Assembly (NCBI GenBank): GCA_035048815.1 | Contig: JAUCBN010000043.1 | Coordinates: 1,763,501-1,827,500 of the forward strand | Reading direction: 5' to 3' | Length of the DNA: 64,000 nucleotides | Source: Abelmoschus esculentus | Taxonomy: Eukaryota; Streptophyta; Magnoliopsida; Malvales; Malvaceae | In this document: positions 22,208-35,000 of the stretch, in pieces | Layout of the letters: every line of letters starts with the position of its first letter | How positions within the stretch are numbered: position 1 is the stretch's first letter | The notes under the pieces: model-generated | Told to the model about the DNA's origin: nothing | Databases searched by the model: none | What the model saw: only the letters and a program-made list of their open reading frames with translations | Made by a program: the position numbers and the translations under genes

Positions 22208-22979
22208 TCTAAACCTATTCTGTAGTGTATATTTCTGCATCCAAACTCCAAATGATATATGTATTTATAGTGATAGGGATGCCAATAGTAATCTTTGCAA
22301 TAGAAAGGGTTGCTCCTGTTTATGCAGTGTGTGTTTATCCTGGCAATTTCTGTGTGAAATGAAGTACACTGGGACAAGGTTATCATTGGCGAGAGGAGGA
22401 TTTTCAAAATACATGAGAATGGTGAAGGAGAGTCTGTGTGTTCTCATTACAGAACAGAATGAGCTTGTCGAAGCTTTATTTTTGCTTTATGATTTCTGCT
22501 GGGTGTAAGTGACTGCCCCTGTGATACACTGGTTTTGTTCCATTTTCTCATGTTTTGGTACTTTTTAGTTATCACACACACACACAAAAAAAAATAAATA
22601 AATAAATAAATAAAAAATTAAGGGTTTAAATATAAGGTTTTAAATTAGAACTTAAGAAATTATAAATAAAATATACTTTTAGGGCTTAAAATTTATGATT
22701 TGTCGAGAATTTAAAGTTTATGATTTGTTGAGAACTAGAGGTTAGTTATTTTGTATACAAGTATGATATATAAATTTTTTATCCCGGTATGATTTTAATG
22801 GTTTCAATTAAGTTTTTTAAATATTTTTACATGTTTGATTTATGAATTCAGTATTTTGATTTTATATTTTTCTTTAATCTTTTTGGATGTTTATACGGAG
22901 ACACTAGATTTTATGCGGGACAAATTTATAAATTTTTTAATATTAGACAATCACCTTCTAATAATATAAAAATTCATTA

Positions 22980-23110
22980 TTCCCTAATTATGCTTCCTTC
23001 TATATTCCGTATTAAAAATTATTAAAAAATTAACCTTAATTTTCACACTTACGTCACGTCCTTAATTTCTTAAACCTTAATTATGACTTCTAATTTTAAA
23101 CTTTAAATAT
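22980..23110. repeat. AACCCTAAA-type dispersed repeat unit
   Basis: TTATGCTTCCTTCTATATTC, ATTAAAAATTATTAAAAAAT, CCTTAATTTTCACAC and CTTAATTTCTTAAACCTTAA repeat the block order of the copies at 9103, 19655 and 50030. Confidence 0.45.
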
Positions 23111-23999
23111 ATTTTTTTAAAATAAAAACAGTACTGATAGGTTATTATAATTCCCATATCTCGATATCTCATTTTTACGATTAAATTAATATCTCATCAA
23201 TTATTAGAACACTCTTTTAAATATATAATCAAAATTTCCCAGATACCTTTCTTATTAATTCACAAAACATATAAACCAAGTAACATGTTCCATGTTTACT
23301 GGCTTTAAAAAATGAGTCAACTCAGGTTTTCAATTCAATGTCGGTAAAGAGTCTCTCGTTTCACAAGTATCATCATCTAATCAATAAGCTCAGTGTCTTG
23401 GTCGGAACATGTTATATGAAATTCAATTGTCAGGGATAGAGTTAGGATCAAACATCGAGAGGAATAATTATTTATTAAATTTTTAAATTTAAAATTTAAG
23501 AGGGATAGAAATCGTATTTTACCATTATTCAACGTAGCTCCGCCCCTACTAGACTATCATGAAATTTTTTTCACTGCACAATGCTAATTACATCGGCAAA
23601 CTACTAAAAAAAATCATACTTTTTACGACTATCGATAAATGAAAAATAAAAACGAACGACATGAAGACCTCGATACGAACATCAAACCAGTAAAGGGGAT
23701 CATACTTCTATGACTATTTTAAGCTAAAATTCAACATTAATTTTTTAATAATTTATAAATAATTATAAAATAATATTTATTTATAAATATTTTTAAATCT
23801 TATTTTTTTAATTATAAAATAAATCATTTATATATAATTATAAGATAATATTTATTCAAATTTCTTAACCACATATTTTAGTTTTGAAAATATTCAACTT
23901 TATGATAAAAAAGTTTCAAAGGTCTCAAGGATTACATTTTTTTCTGTCTAAACCCTTAAGTCTCGTCGAAATTTTAGGAGGTTTGAAAAGAAAATAATT

Positions 24000-24115
24000 G
24001 GCGTAAAAATGAGTTTAATCATTGTATTAATAATATTAGTGTTCGAACTCGTAACTTTTAAAAATAATAATTATTTTTTTAACTACCGAAACAAGATAAT
24101 TCATATTATTTTAAT
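24000..24115 (-). repeat. SINE-like dispersed repeat, copy 3 (reverse)
   Basis: Read on the minus strand, CGGTAGTTAAAAAAATAATT is followed by AAAAGTTACGAGTTCGAACA and TACAATGATTAAACTC, the same succession of B-box-like block and GATTGAAC-like block as copies 1 and 2. Confidence 0.4.
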
Positions 24116-24906
24116 TAGTTTTAAATAATATAATTTATATACCAAAGAAATAACAATGTAATAATATATTACTATAATGTAAACATTAAAAAATGTGTAA
24201 AGTGTAAACCATGTTTAAAAGAGTAAACAAATAAACATAATAAAAGAAAAAGAATTAAAAATACTTAATATTAAATTAAATCTACAAATATTTTTAATAT
24301 TGAAAATCTCAAAAATATTGACAATAAAATGGACAAATATTAAAGAAAAAATATTTCTTCCATCCTATTATTGTCACAAGATGTATGATATAAAATAATT
24401 TAAATAATAAATTTATTCTTAAAATTTTAATTTTTGTTCAAAAATTAAAAATAGATAACAAAAAAGTTAAATAATTTACTCCGGTTAAGAATTTAAGTGA
24501 AATAATTGGCTTTTGAGGGTTAATTCATCATTTTCGGAGACAATTTTGGGAAAAATCAATCTTTATTGAGAAGATTATTTTAAAATTCTAATAGCTATCT
24601 GAGTCCCGTTTGGTCGCCAACCCTCAGGCCTCCACCAATCTCTTCCTCCATGAATCTCTCATTCTTTTTTCTTTTCAAGTCCGGCCAACGCCACCTCCTA
24701 AGCATCTTTCTTTTCTACGCGTAATAATAAGGTATGTGCCAATTACGTTGCTTCCTTTGTTTTGACAGATCGCCAGACACAACCCGAGGTTAGATGGTGG
24801 CTAGACAACCCGAAACGGCAGCGATATGTGGCAGGGTTGGCAAAGTGAGAGAGATGGGTTATACCCACGGGTTGTTCATGCAGTGGGAGAAAAGAAGGAA
24901 GTTGTT

Positions 24907-25432
24907 AAGGATGTAAAAAGCTGAACTAGCTTGATTTGACAATCTGATTGAAATCAGTTTGAGATAGAATTTGATTTAAGCTAAGGATGTAATAATTTGA
25001 ACCTGATCTATATGATCTAAACTCGAATTGAACCAGTTACTGTTGTAATCGAACCCGATCTGCATCCAATTAAGAATAACTTGAACCCGATTTGAACCTA
25101 TTATTGTGACTCGATTTTAACACTAAATATTATTATTGGAAAAATTAAAACTTATATAAATTCGAAACCCGAATTAACCCGACTTAAAATAAAACCGACC
25201 TGAAATGAACTAAATTGAAGTCTATCTAAACCCAAATTAATCCATCAATTAATTGTTTTAGATACAAACCGTTTTAATCCGACCCGAAATAAATCTAACT
25301 TGAAATTGATCTACATCGGACCCAAATTGAATCAAAACATTAAATCGATCTAAAATAATCTGTATTCAATTTAACCCGATTTAATAAAACCCGACCTAAA
25401 ACTCATCCGATTACTTGTCTTTTTACGTCCCT
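24907..25432. mobile_element. TIR element with AAGGATGTAAAAAG ends
   Basis: Left end AAGGATGTAAAAAG, right end on the minus strand AGGGACGTAAAAAG. The interior repeats words such as AACCCGA, CCGACCTGAAA and TTGAACC. Comparable in design to the element at 13306. Limits approximate, no target duplication recognised. Confidence 0.5.
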
Positions 25433-26395
25433 GGTGGTTGTTCATGGGAAATTTGGCTGTTTAATTCATGTTATTCTACAATATTGAGATCGATGTGTCG
25501 AAGAAGGGTGGGGTAGTAGGTGTGTTCCTGCTCGGGAATTAGGCATTGGGAGAGTTGGGCCACGTGGAAGGTGGAAGAAAACAAGGGAATTTGGGGACCA
25601 CTGCTTTGGTAGATAATCACGTGGGAATTGGGAAATTAATCAATGTCTCAATCATGAGTTGTGCTAGAGGAAGGGGGGATCGGTTGTGGTCACACGTACG
25701 TGAACCCTCCCCTTAATTCTTTAATCGGATAATAATGTAGGATTCGGGGTTCTTAATTCGAACAAAAAATTTATAGATTTATCAGAATCTATATCCGTAG
25801 TTAACGGATTTAATACTTATTATTTTTAATATATAATTATATATTTTGTGTATTTAATCCGTAGTGAGCGAGATCATACCATCGCCTGTTCAAAACATTT
25901 CGAAAAATCCTAGACGCTCATGAGTTTTTCAATTTTATATTTGTTATAGTAAAGAATTTTTGAATTTCAATGCATGTTTAATATCTATTTACATATTTAT
26001 TTTTATTTTAATTTTGCTTTTAAATTATTTATTTAAATTTTTTGATGATGTATATTTCAAGCATTTAATATTTTTAATCGTTTTAAAAAATAATTTTTTT
26101 CTACATTGACCTTTGAAATTCGATCAAATCTTCTAAGCCACTATTAGGGTTGACAAATTCACCGAATGCTTGGTGGATCTCCATCTCTGACAGATCTTGT
26201 TGAGCCGCAACCTCACCTGTTTCACTGATTTTATTTCCACCCAATATTCCAAGATGGACGAATATATTTTTGAAATAGAATTGAAGGAAGAAGATAAATA
26301 TATAAAAAGAAAAAAATATTAAAAAAATAAAAATCGTTGTTTTATAATCATTTGACATAACCCTTTTTACAGACATTTTTACTTATATATAATCA

Positions 26396-26605
26396 TGGCA
26401 GGAACATACCTGAGCATATCTTAAAGAAGCACGAAGGTTGCACAGTGGATACCTGCATCCCAGTGCAGCAGAATATCTGGAGAAGGCTTGGGTATATCTT
26501 AAATATAATACGTTGCGTTTATCGAATCTACAAATATGGGGATTTCTTTGGCATCTAAACCAAGAATGTGGGAAGTCAATCCTTGAGCCCGTTTAGGCTA
26601 GTAAG
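26396..26605 (+). pseudogene. Terpene synthase relic: 5' part of exon 6 fused to 3' part of exon 7
   Basis: From 26396 the sequence follows exon 6 of terpene synthase 1 closely (TGGCAGGAA, CATATCTTAAAGAAGCACGA, AGTGCAGCAGAATATCTGGA) but a codon equivalent to GGA has become TGA and a Trp codon has become AGG. At about 26492 it jumps directly into the exon 7 segment (CGTTGCGTTTATCG, TATGGGGATTTCTTTGGCAT), skipping the rest of exon 6, the intron and most of exon 7. The remainder is out of frame but still ends with a version of the CTTGAGCCC tail. No exons 1-5 are seen upstream. It is a non-functional remnant of a third gene copy, on the same strand as synthase 2 yet closest in wording to synthase 1. 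Confidence 0.88.
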
Positions 26606-27156
26606 AGTTCCTTGCTCGTAGGTGTTTCAGTTGCTTAGAAGATTATCAGGTTGTTTTGTTTGTTTCGTGTTGTATTCTTTCTCTTCGGTTAAGTTGAAGA
26701 GTTGTTTTTATCGAGACATACAATTTAAATATAAACTTGTATATTCTTAATAAAATGGATTAGAAAAAAAGATGCCTTCACCCCACAAAACAAAATACAA
26801 TACGTAGGAAAACTAAAATGATTAGAAGAAGGCAAGTAAAAGAGATAATATTATCCTAAAAAAATAATACAATTATCCTTATTAAAAGACATAAATAGAG
26901 TACTCTAAATAATTGTGATGATGTGTTGTAAAAGGTAGGTCAATTTTCCCCACCAATTTCAGCAACACAATCCCTTGATTTTCAAGCTAGGGTTAAAAAT
27001 ATTTTTTCCACCCATTTGAGGGGAAAGTGTTGAACTCAGATAGTTTAGCGGATAGAGTTCGATCAGTAATTGTTAATAATTAATCGGAAAGTAGTTCAGA
27101 AGGTTCGTTAGAAAATTGTGTATAAATTAGTACAATTGAACGGAAATAGATTTAGC

Positions 27157-29289
27157 ATGGAATCCACAGGAGCTAAGGGTATTGCACGGAGATCAGCAGG
27201 TCACCTTCCTACCGTTTGGGACTGTGAACTCGTCAAGTCCTTTACCATACCCTATTCGGTTAGCTTCCTTTCATTTATTCATCAATCATTCAATAAGGAA
27301 AGTTATAATTACTTAATGCGTTCTTGATTTTAGCTTGAGAGTCATGGGGATCGGCTGGAGGAACTTAAGCAAGGTGCAAGGGAGTTACTTGCTAGCATAA
27401 AAGATGCAGGTCGAGAATTGGAACTGATCGACACAATGCAACGATTAGGTGTGGCTGACCTTTTTGAAAAGGAAATACATCAGATTCTTGCTAAGCTTAT
27501 CCAGCATCACAGTATCTCAGATGATCTTTACACTGTGGCTATGCACTTCAGGATTTTACGTCAGAATGGCTTCTTTGTTACTACAGGTTAATAATAATTA
27601 CTATTTATGTAATACTTTAATCAATTTAACGACTGAGATGTGACATTCATACGAAACAGATGTGTTCAACAAGTTCATGGATGGAGATGGAAAATTCATG
27701 GACAGCTTAAGAGAAGATGTTAAGGGGCTTTTAAGTTTATACGAAGCATCGTTCCTTGGGATGCCAGATGAACATGTTTTAGACGAGGCCATGAATTTTA
27801 GTGCTAAACATCTGTTGGTACTAAGAGAAAAGGTGGATACAAGAATTGGTGAGCAAATACGACAGTCAATGGAAATCCCACAACACTGGAGAATGGAATG
27901 GACCCAAGCACGAGACTTCATTGATATCTACCAGAACAACCAGACAGATGATGATGATGAGATGAAGTCGGTTCTTTTAGAGCTGGCTAAGCTGAACTTC
28001 AACATCTTGCAATCCATTTATCTCAAGGAACTGCAGGAGCTTACCCGGTAAGATCAAGTTCTAGTGACAGGAAAAAAGGAGACGTTTTTACTAAATATGT
28101 ATACGCACTTGACAGGTGGTGGGAGGACTTGAATGTTAAGGACAGGTATCCGTTTGCTCGAGATAGACTGATTGAGAATTACGTTTGGGCAATGGGTGCT
28201 ACCCTTCCGGGTCCACAATTTTCCAAGAGCCGGAGGAATTTGGCAAAATTTGCATCCATGGCAGCTGTAACAGATGACATATGTGACACGTATGGAACAC
28301 TGGATGAGGTTAAGAAATACACAGATGCAGTAAATCGGTAATAAATACAGAGATTTAAATATAAACATATCATCTAATGATGACTTGTACTATACAATGG
28401 AATTTATCCGAAATTGCAGATGGGATGTCAAGGCAATGGAGGACCTTCCAGAGTACATGAAACCTCTCTACGAAGCCAGCTACAACCATGTTAGTGAAAT
28501 GGTCCAAGATGCTTTGGTAGATAATGGCATCGATATTCTACCCTACATAAAGGAACAGGTGCAGTCCATTTGAATCACAAATCCCGTTTTCCATTTTCTT
28601 CTATACATGCCTAAGTAAGAATATACGTCCAACTTTTTTATTTTGTAGTGGCGTTATTATATAGGAGGGTACTTACAAGAAGCACGATGGTTGCACAATG
28701 GATATAAACCAAGTGCAGAAGAATATCTAGGAAACGCAGTTCTATCCATTGGAATAGTTATATCTCTGGTTTATGGCGTTTTTGGAGTTGCAGGTCATTC
28801 TATAGATCAATATTTGTCTGAATTTGTGGAGAATTGGTCTCACTCGGACTTGATTTCTGTGCCTGCATACCTTTGCCGGTTGCTGGATGATTTAAAATCT
28901 TCCGAGGTTTGTGCCGACATTTGTTCTAATATAATTGTGTAACTTGATCTTTATCTCTCTATATATTAAGACGTTAACTCGCACTTAACTTGCAGCGGGA
29001 AATGGAGAGTGGGGAGTGGTTGAATTTCATGCATTTTTACATGATCGAGCAAGGAGCATGTGAAGAAGAAACACGTGATCACGTGAAGGGTTTGATCAGA
29101 GATTTGTGGAAAAAACTGAACAAAGCAATACTTAAAGATTCAGCTCATGCAACCTCCATCATCAAACTTGTCCTACGTATGGCACGAGGTAACCATCGGG
29201 TCTACCAATATGGGGATTTTTTTACCTCTCAGAGCAAACAAAATCAAGCTTGTTTACGCTCGATCTTTGAGCCCATTCCGATGGATTAA
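27157..29289 (+). CDS. Class I terpene synthase 2 (cytosolic type), 7 exons
   Basis: Exons 27157-27258, 27334-27586, 27660-28047, 28116-28337, 28420-28558, 28649-28906 and 28996-29289. Every exon has exactly the same length as its counterpart in terpene synthase 1 (102, 253, 388, 222, 139, 258 and 294 nt), giving 551 residues. Motifs: RRx8W near residue 11, RDR, DDICD (residues 301-305; middle residues differ from the DDIYD of paralogue 1) and DDLKSSERE as the second metal site. No transit peptide is evident. Active-site surroundings differ from paralogue 1 (SMAAVTDDIC against SLATPLDDIY), so the two may make different products. Expression and product cannot be inferred. No upstream in-frame ATG competes with the chosen start. 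Confidence 0.93.
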
Positions 29290-29865
29290 CTCTGAAAATC
29301 CACCCTGAGATTTGCTTATGAAGTTGCAGTTCGTGTGTTTTTATCAAGTCTTTCGTTGTAATAAGAAGCTTGCTAGAGGCTTTACTGTGATAATAGTTGG
29401 TCTTCTTGCTGCAGGCTGTGATTTCTTATATTTTGTTGCTGTTTCGACTGTTGCAGACCGTCATTAATACCATAATAATCAGCCTTTCTTGTTTACAGCT
29501 TGTTATATGTTGCCTTAGTATTCAAAATTTGTGTACAAATTATACTTGATTTTTCAGATACGTATTTAAAGTATTTTCAACACATGTAAGTGTTTAACAT
29601 TTTATTTTACAACTCTGTAAAAGTTTTTTCGTCGATGACAGTTTAAAAATTGTATGCATTTCAAAGCCTGTCCCGAAAAACCTTTAAAAAGGCTACAGAA
29701 TGAAACGGTAAACACCTACTTGATTTAATCTACTTGTAATAAACCCTAATGACTAGTAATAGAAAAATTCAAATATACTTTTTCAAATCAGTGGTTTTCA
29801 TTCATACAATAATAAACATGACAAATTATTGTGCATGTGAACATACCCAAGCTTGAAATTGACAT
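29290..29865. other. Intergenic, convergent 3' ends
   Basis: Spacer between the 3' ends of terpene synthase 2 (+) and HDC1 (-). It is expected to hold both 3' UTRs; nothing else is visible. Confidence 0.6.
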
Positions 29866-31977
29866 CTAATTTGTAGATAGAAAATGTACCCGGGAAAGTG
29901 TGTACTCTTTTCCAGCTATCCAAACACCTGTTTGTGACCATTGCACATCTTCCCAGTCAATATTCTCCACCAATACCTGTTTCATCATCACACATCCCAA
30001 AAGGATGATTTACATTAAAAAGGATGCTAAAACAAGTAAAAGCAACATGCATCATCAGGAAAGTAAAATGGTGAAATGTAGTACCTCAATGTGCTCGACT
30101 GGCAGGGGAATTCCAATCGAACGCATGACTTTCTGGGGAAGGGGCTTCTTACAGCGGGACCATCTGAAAACATCGATGAGGACGTTATCAGAATTGTTCT
30201 TTTCACCATTTGAGGAATGTGAGTGGTGATTTTGAGGTTTCTCTGTATCTGCTTCATGTGCTTGAAAAGCTGTTGCAGCTTTCACCATTTTCTCTCCGGT
30301 AAAACATAGCTCATACCTTCATTAAGTAATTTGAAATATTTATGAATAAGAAAATAAAAGAAAATACCAATAGTTTACACATCAACTATTACGCATAAAC
30401 AAGTAATTAGACTATGTAATTAATAAATTCAAAAGAAAATATGAAGAAAGGTCAAAATAAGTAATACAGACATCATGCTTGTTGCATAAACAAGTAATGC
30501 AATATATAAATAACAATACCTGCAAGAATGTGTCTCCAAGTACAGAACTTCACCTTTCTTCAAACGGGCAGACGTATAAAGGGGTTTCTTCAGACCTTTG
30601 TCAGCAACTATACTGATACTATACTTAATCCTGTGGAAATGGCAACCAAAAGTATTCCACACATCGATATACCACATAGCAATCTTATATCAGCTAGCAA
30701 AAAAGTTATCTTAATCAACGTACCAAGGTTCATTGCAGAGATTGTACTGTATTGTAACTTCTCGTACAAATCTTTGCTGTCGTAAAGCATTCTGAGAATT
30801 AAAAAGCATCACATAAGCTTAGTTCTACTATATAAACAGAAATATAACACATCAAAAAAGGAGGCAGGAAATACAGAAGCTGCTGCCCTAGTAGTAATTG
30901 TCCTCTCTACAGCAACTGGAGCAAGGGTGGGCTCCACTGTTGATGAATGTGTGAGGCATGGCTCCAAATCAATGGTTCCACCTCCTTTCTGAAATAAAAA
31001 AAAATGGCAAGACAGAATATGTAAGAAACAAAAGACATTATAATCATTTATTGAATCTAGATATAAGCTTTTCACATATTAAAACTAATGGAATAAAGGT
31101 GAAAAAATATCAGAAATTTGTAACCTTAACAATGCAGAATCTCTCAACACGGTAACTACAACTGATTCCAGCTCCCCAAGCACGGGAACGAACATTGTTT
31201 CTTAGTTTAGAGGTGTAGCCTAACAAATTATCGGTGCTATGATGTCAGAATGATGCATAGAAACATATTTCCAATGGACAATAGAAATAAATAGAGTACC
31301 AATGATAATATCAAAATCATACCTTTGCCGGTAGAGCTAAGCAAATAAAGACACTGATGTAACAAAAATTAAAAATAAAACTATGACACCAATTCAGCTC
31401 AAGTCAACTTAGGTCTACCTCATGATTCTGGGTTTAGAGCAACTAGAAAACTCAAATATTCCATAAATACTTTATTATTTTTTTATCAATTCTAAATGCT
31501 TACTTATCTTAAAAGATTTCCATAGTAAGGCCCAAAGTAAGTTGAAGCACAAAGTAGAGCTCATATAGTGCTTTAATTTTAGTGAATGTGCTTACTGTTA
31601 ACGGAGCTGGGTTGCTGAAGCATGTTACTGGAATTAGTAACAAATAAGATACAGCCGAATTTGAACTTACAGTCTTGTGGGGGGAGCACACGGATAGTAG
31701 CATGTAACTCTTGGATAACCGGTGGAGGTGGAGAAGTGGTTGGGCGGCAGTAACCAGTATGCATAAGAACTATGACAAAACATCCCAATAAGACATCAAT
31801 GCAAAATTCTGTAATAGGGCTAACAGTTCTATGATTTACAAGACCAAGGAAGGGCTAACCCTACAGAATTCATATGGCCATTACAACATACCAGCAACAA
31901 GATCAGAGTCATCTGTGTATATATCAGTCCCCCAAAGCTGGCCACCTCTAACCTACACATAATGCACTCATAGAACT

Positions 31978-32023
<46 letters not shown>

Positions 32024-35000
32024 AAGAGAGAAGGATAAAGACTTGGACAACGTTATCCAATTTCAAGACATAAAACCATCAAGATCTCCTAATTATAAAG
32101 ACCTTCAATATAAAAAAATAAAAAAAGCAAATAAAATGTAAAAGAATGCAACCAAAACAATGAGAAAAATCATGATTAAGAAAAAAACGTTTCAGCTTTT
32201 GCAAATTGCACAAGAGAACAAAAGCCTCAAAAGGAAGAGAATGCATCTTTTGGGTTCTACCTGACGATTTGTTGCTGTAACATGCTCAGCAGGTATTCGA
32301 ATTTCAAGGGTAGGGCCATTTTTCGACATTTTATCAGCTTGAGAGGCTTCATATTCTTTCCGCAAATTAATTAGCTCTTGCATGCATTCACCAACTTTAT
32401 AAACGACAGAAGACACTTCAGGTTTACCTGAATCACAAGAACATTAGTAGATTACGAATAAAGAATATAACCCCCATTGAAATGTCTAAAACCTTTTTGT
32501 TCATTCATTCATCACTTACAAGACCTACTTAGGCAAGCATGTTATAAACAAGACAACACCTATAAACAGTGTAATGAAAAACTTCAGTATTTAGAACTTG
32601 ATGACTATAGGTATAGCAATAATCATCTATATTGATGTCACCGATTTAATTATTCCCTAGCCTAGTCCTTGAGGATTGACTGAATTACTGTAGAATAGCC
32701 TAAGCCTAATGCAGCCTTCAAATCAAATATAGAGAAAATCTGCAATAAGACATAAGTTTTGGTATTCATCTACCAAATCAATATGCAAGGTCAAACCTAA
32801 ACTACACCTATAAATGACACTTCAAACATTAAAAACGTAAATGTCTAAAATGTTAAGCACAGGTCAAGAGAAGCTCGGCAACCAGGATTATTTCTTTCAG
32901 ATCAGTTTCCACTTCACCAGATCATAATGTCCCCTTCAATAAAATATGAAGACAAATTGCATCTAAAACTTTGAAATCCATAATGCACTAGACGACATCT
33001 TACCCTGAGATCTGCAGAGTAAAAAAAAAGAAGATAAAAACTATCATTAGAAAGGAAAAAATTACAAGGGCAACATACCAGAGTAAAAAGAAATGAGATG
33101 CCTTATAATTAATATCAGAAGCATTGTTTTTAACAATGAGATCAACAGCATCACAAATACTTCTAAAGACTTCCAAAAAGCATTGAAAATAGCCAATACA
33201 AATAGACAAACCCAATCAATGTGCAAGCAATAGTAAAACCAATGTCAATCAGAAGGCTACAATGATTATAGCTAGAGAGAGGGAACACATACTGATACAA
33301 GTCATACGACAGATAGGAGAGAGAGAAAGAGAGCGAGGAAGAAAGAGATGTGAGATTTGTTTCATGTAAAAAAAAATTCTAGGGCTAGACTGCTGTATAT
33401 TTCGCTTCCTATCCCACTGACACTTTCCATCCATTATGTATAGATTCCAACCACTTTAAGTTTCAGTAAGTTCTTACCATACAATTCCTTTAATCCATAA
33501 ATTACTTCAGAATGCATAACTTCAGCTTCGATTTAAACTCTAGAATCTCCCTTCTCAAATTTAGAGTAATTTGTTACAATAGCAATGATACATAAGTTAT
33601 TCAAAGAATTCAGTGACTTCAGGAGCACATAGATAAGAGTAACTATCATCCAAGTACCATTTCAGAAGTGTATCAGAGGTTCAATATCTTGAAAACAGTT
33701 CAAATGACCTCTTGAACCATATTGCTAAAAGTCAAGTATTGTTCTTCTCAAATTATTAATTTAATTGCACTAATGAAAGTTGGAACTAGTCAAGATTCCT
33801 CCACATAAGTACTCTTTTGTTACTTTCATGAAATATACATCATAAGTACTGACTAAGAATACATTTACATCAAACATATAATATCCAAACTCTCCTTAAC
33901 TGTAAGGACATTATCCTCAAATTAATTCCAAATTTCTTAAATTTATTCATAATAGTCTGACAATAAAAAAATCTTAAACCAGAATTGCCCAGTAAGAACC
34001 TTTCAGTTCACTTAAATTATAAATAAAAAAGCCACCGGATTTAAATAACAAGTAAAAATGAACTATCAAGGAACCCAATTAGGAGTTCATATGTCGAGTC
34101 TTAATTACAAAGGCTAGAATGCATAGAGATTTTAAAGAGTATGATTCCATATAACATATGGAACAATGCCATGTTTAAAGTAATATGCTAGAAATTAAAA
34201 TAGCCACTAAGAAGAATGGGAAGACATACCCTTCATTGTCTTGAGGTCGGGGTCTAAAACCAGGCTCACGATTTGCCACCTGAGGACTTCCTCTTGGACG
34301 AAGCATCCTTTTACGCTGCTGGACACCAGAACCGAAACCATCTTTTTCCCTTTCAGTAGCACCTTCACCATCTGCACACCCATCATCAGATTCTTTGTCA
34401 GAGCACCTGCTGCGCTTCTCAGGTCTGTCTTCTTCTGTATCACCATCCCTTTCTCTTCTCCTATCTCTAGATTCTCTATCAACATTCTTCCTGGTCTCCA
34501 GTTCTTTTTGTTTTTTCTGCTCAGATGCCTGAATTTCTTGACCTTGTGTTCTAACAGATCCATCTCCCAAATCCTTGTCATTATTTGCTCCTTCTTTATC
34601 AACGCCATTCAGTGGTTCTCTCTTTATATGATCCTTTTCCCTCTCTTTGGGCCTTTCTTTTTCCTTCAATTCCTTCCTTTCTCTTTCCCATCTCTCCGCT
34701 TCTCTATCCTCCCTTGCAGATTCTTTGACCTCGCCACTGCTATTACCTACATGCATGTTGTTCCTACAATCACTTCTTTCTTTATCTCGATCTCCCCATT
34801 CCCGGTGTTTTCCATCTTTTCTTTTTCTATCCTTGTCCTTAAATCTATCGTCGCCTTTTGAATCAAACATGTTCTCACCAACAACCTCATGACCTTCTGC
34901 ATAATCTGTCTTCAGTAGCAGAACCTTCCTTTACAATTTCAACATTTCCTTGTGAGTTAGCACGTTGGATGTGCCATGGAGCTATGTTTCCACCTGGGGG

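Larger units (their letters stand above)
22208..27156. other. Intergenic region between divergent terpene synthases
   Basis: Nearly 5 kb separating the two divergently transcribed synthases. It holds a CA/AAAT microsatellite (22575-22612), an AACCCTAAA-type unit, a reverse SINE-like copy, a TIR element with CCCGA-rich interior, an unrecognised open frame on the minus strand ending at 26101, and the terpene-synthase relic at 26396. No intact gene is supported. Confidence 0.65.

Noticed and set aside
22003..22447. Minus-strand frames running through the 5' end of terpene synthase 1
   Set aside because: Frame-shifted shadows of exon 1 and its first intron plus leader; they do not extend the protein or add a transit peptide.
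34241..34861. 206-codon open frame on the plus strand
   Set aside because: It lies antisense to the charged, low-complexity part of HDC1 exon 1; Phe/Ser/Leu-rich content is the mirror of Lys/Glu/Arg codons.
34901..34938. A possible 38-nt intron that could explain the HDC1 frame break
   Set aside because: GTAAAG...TATGCAG is far below the plant intron minimum and its removal does not restore the required frame.
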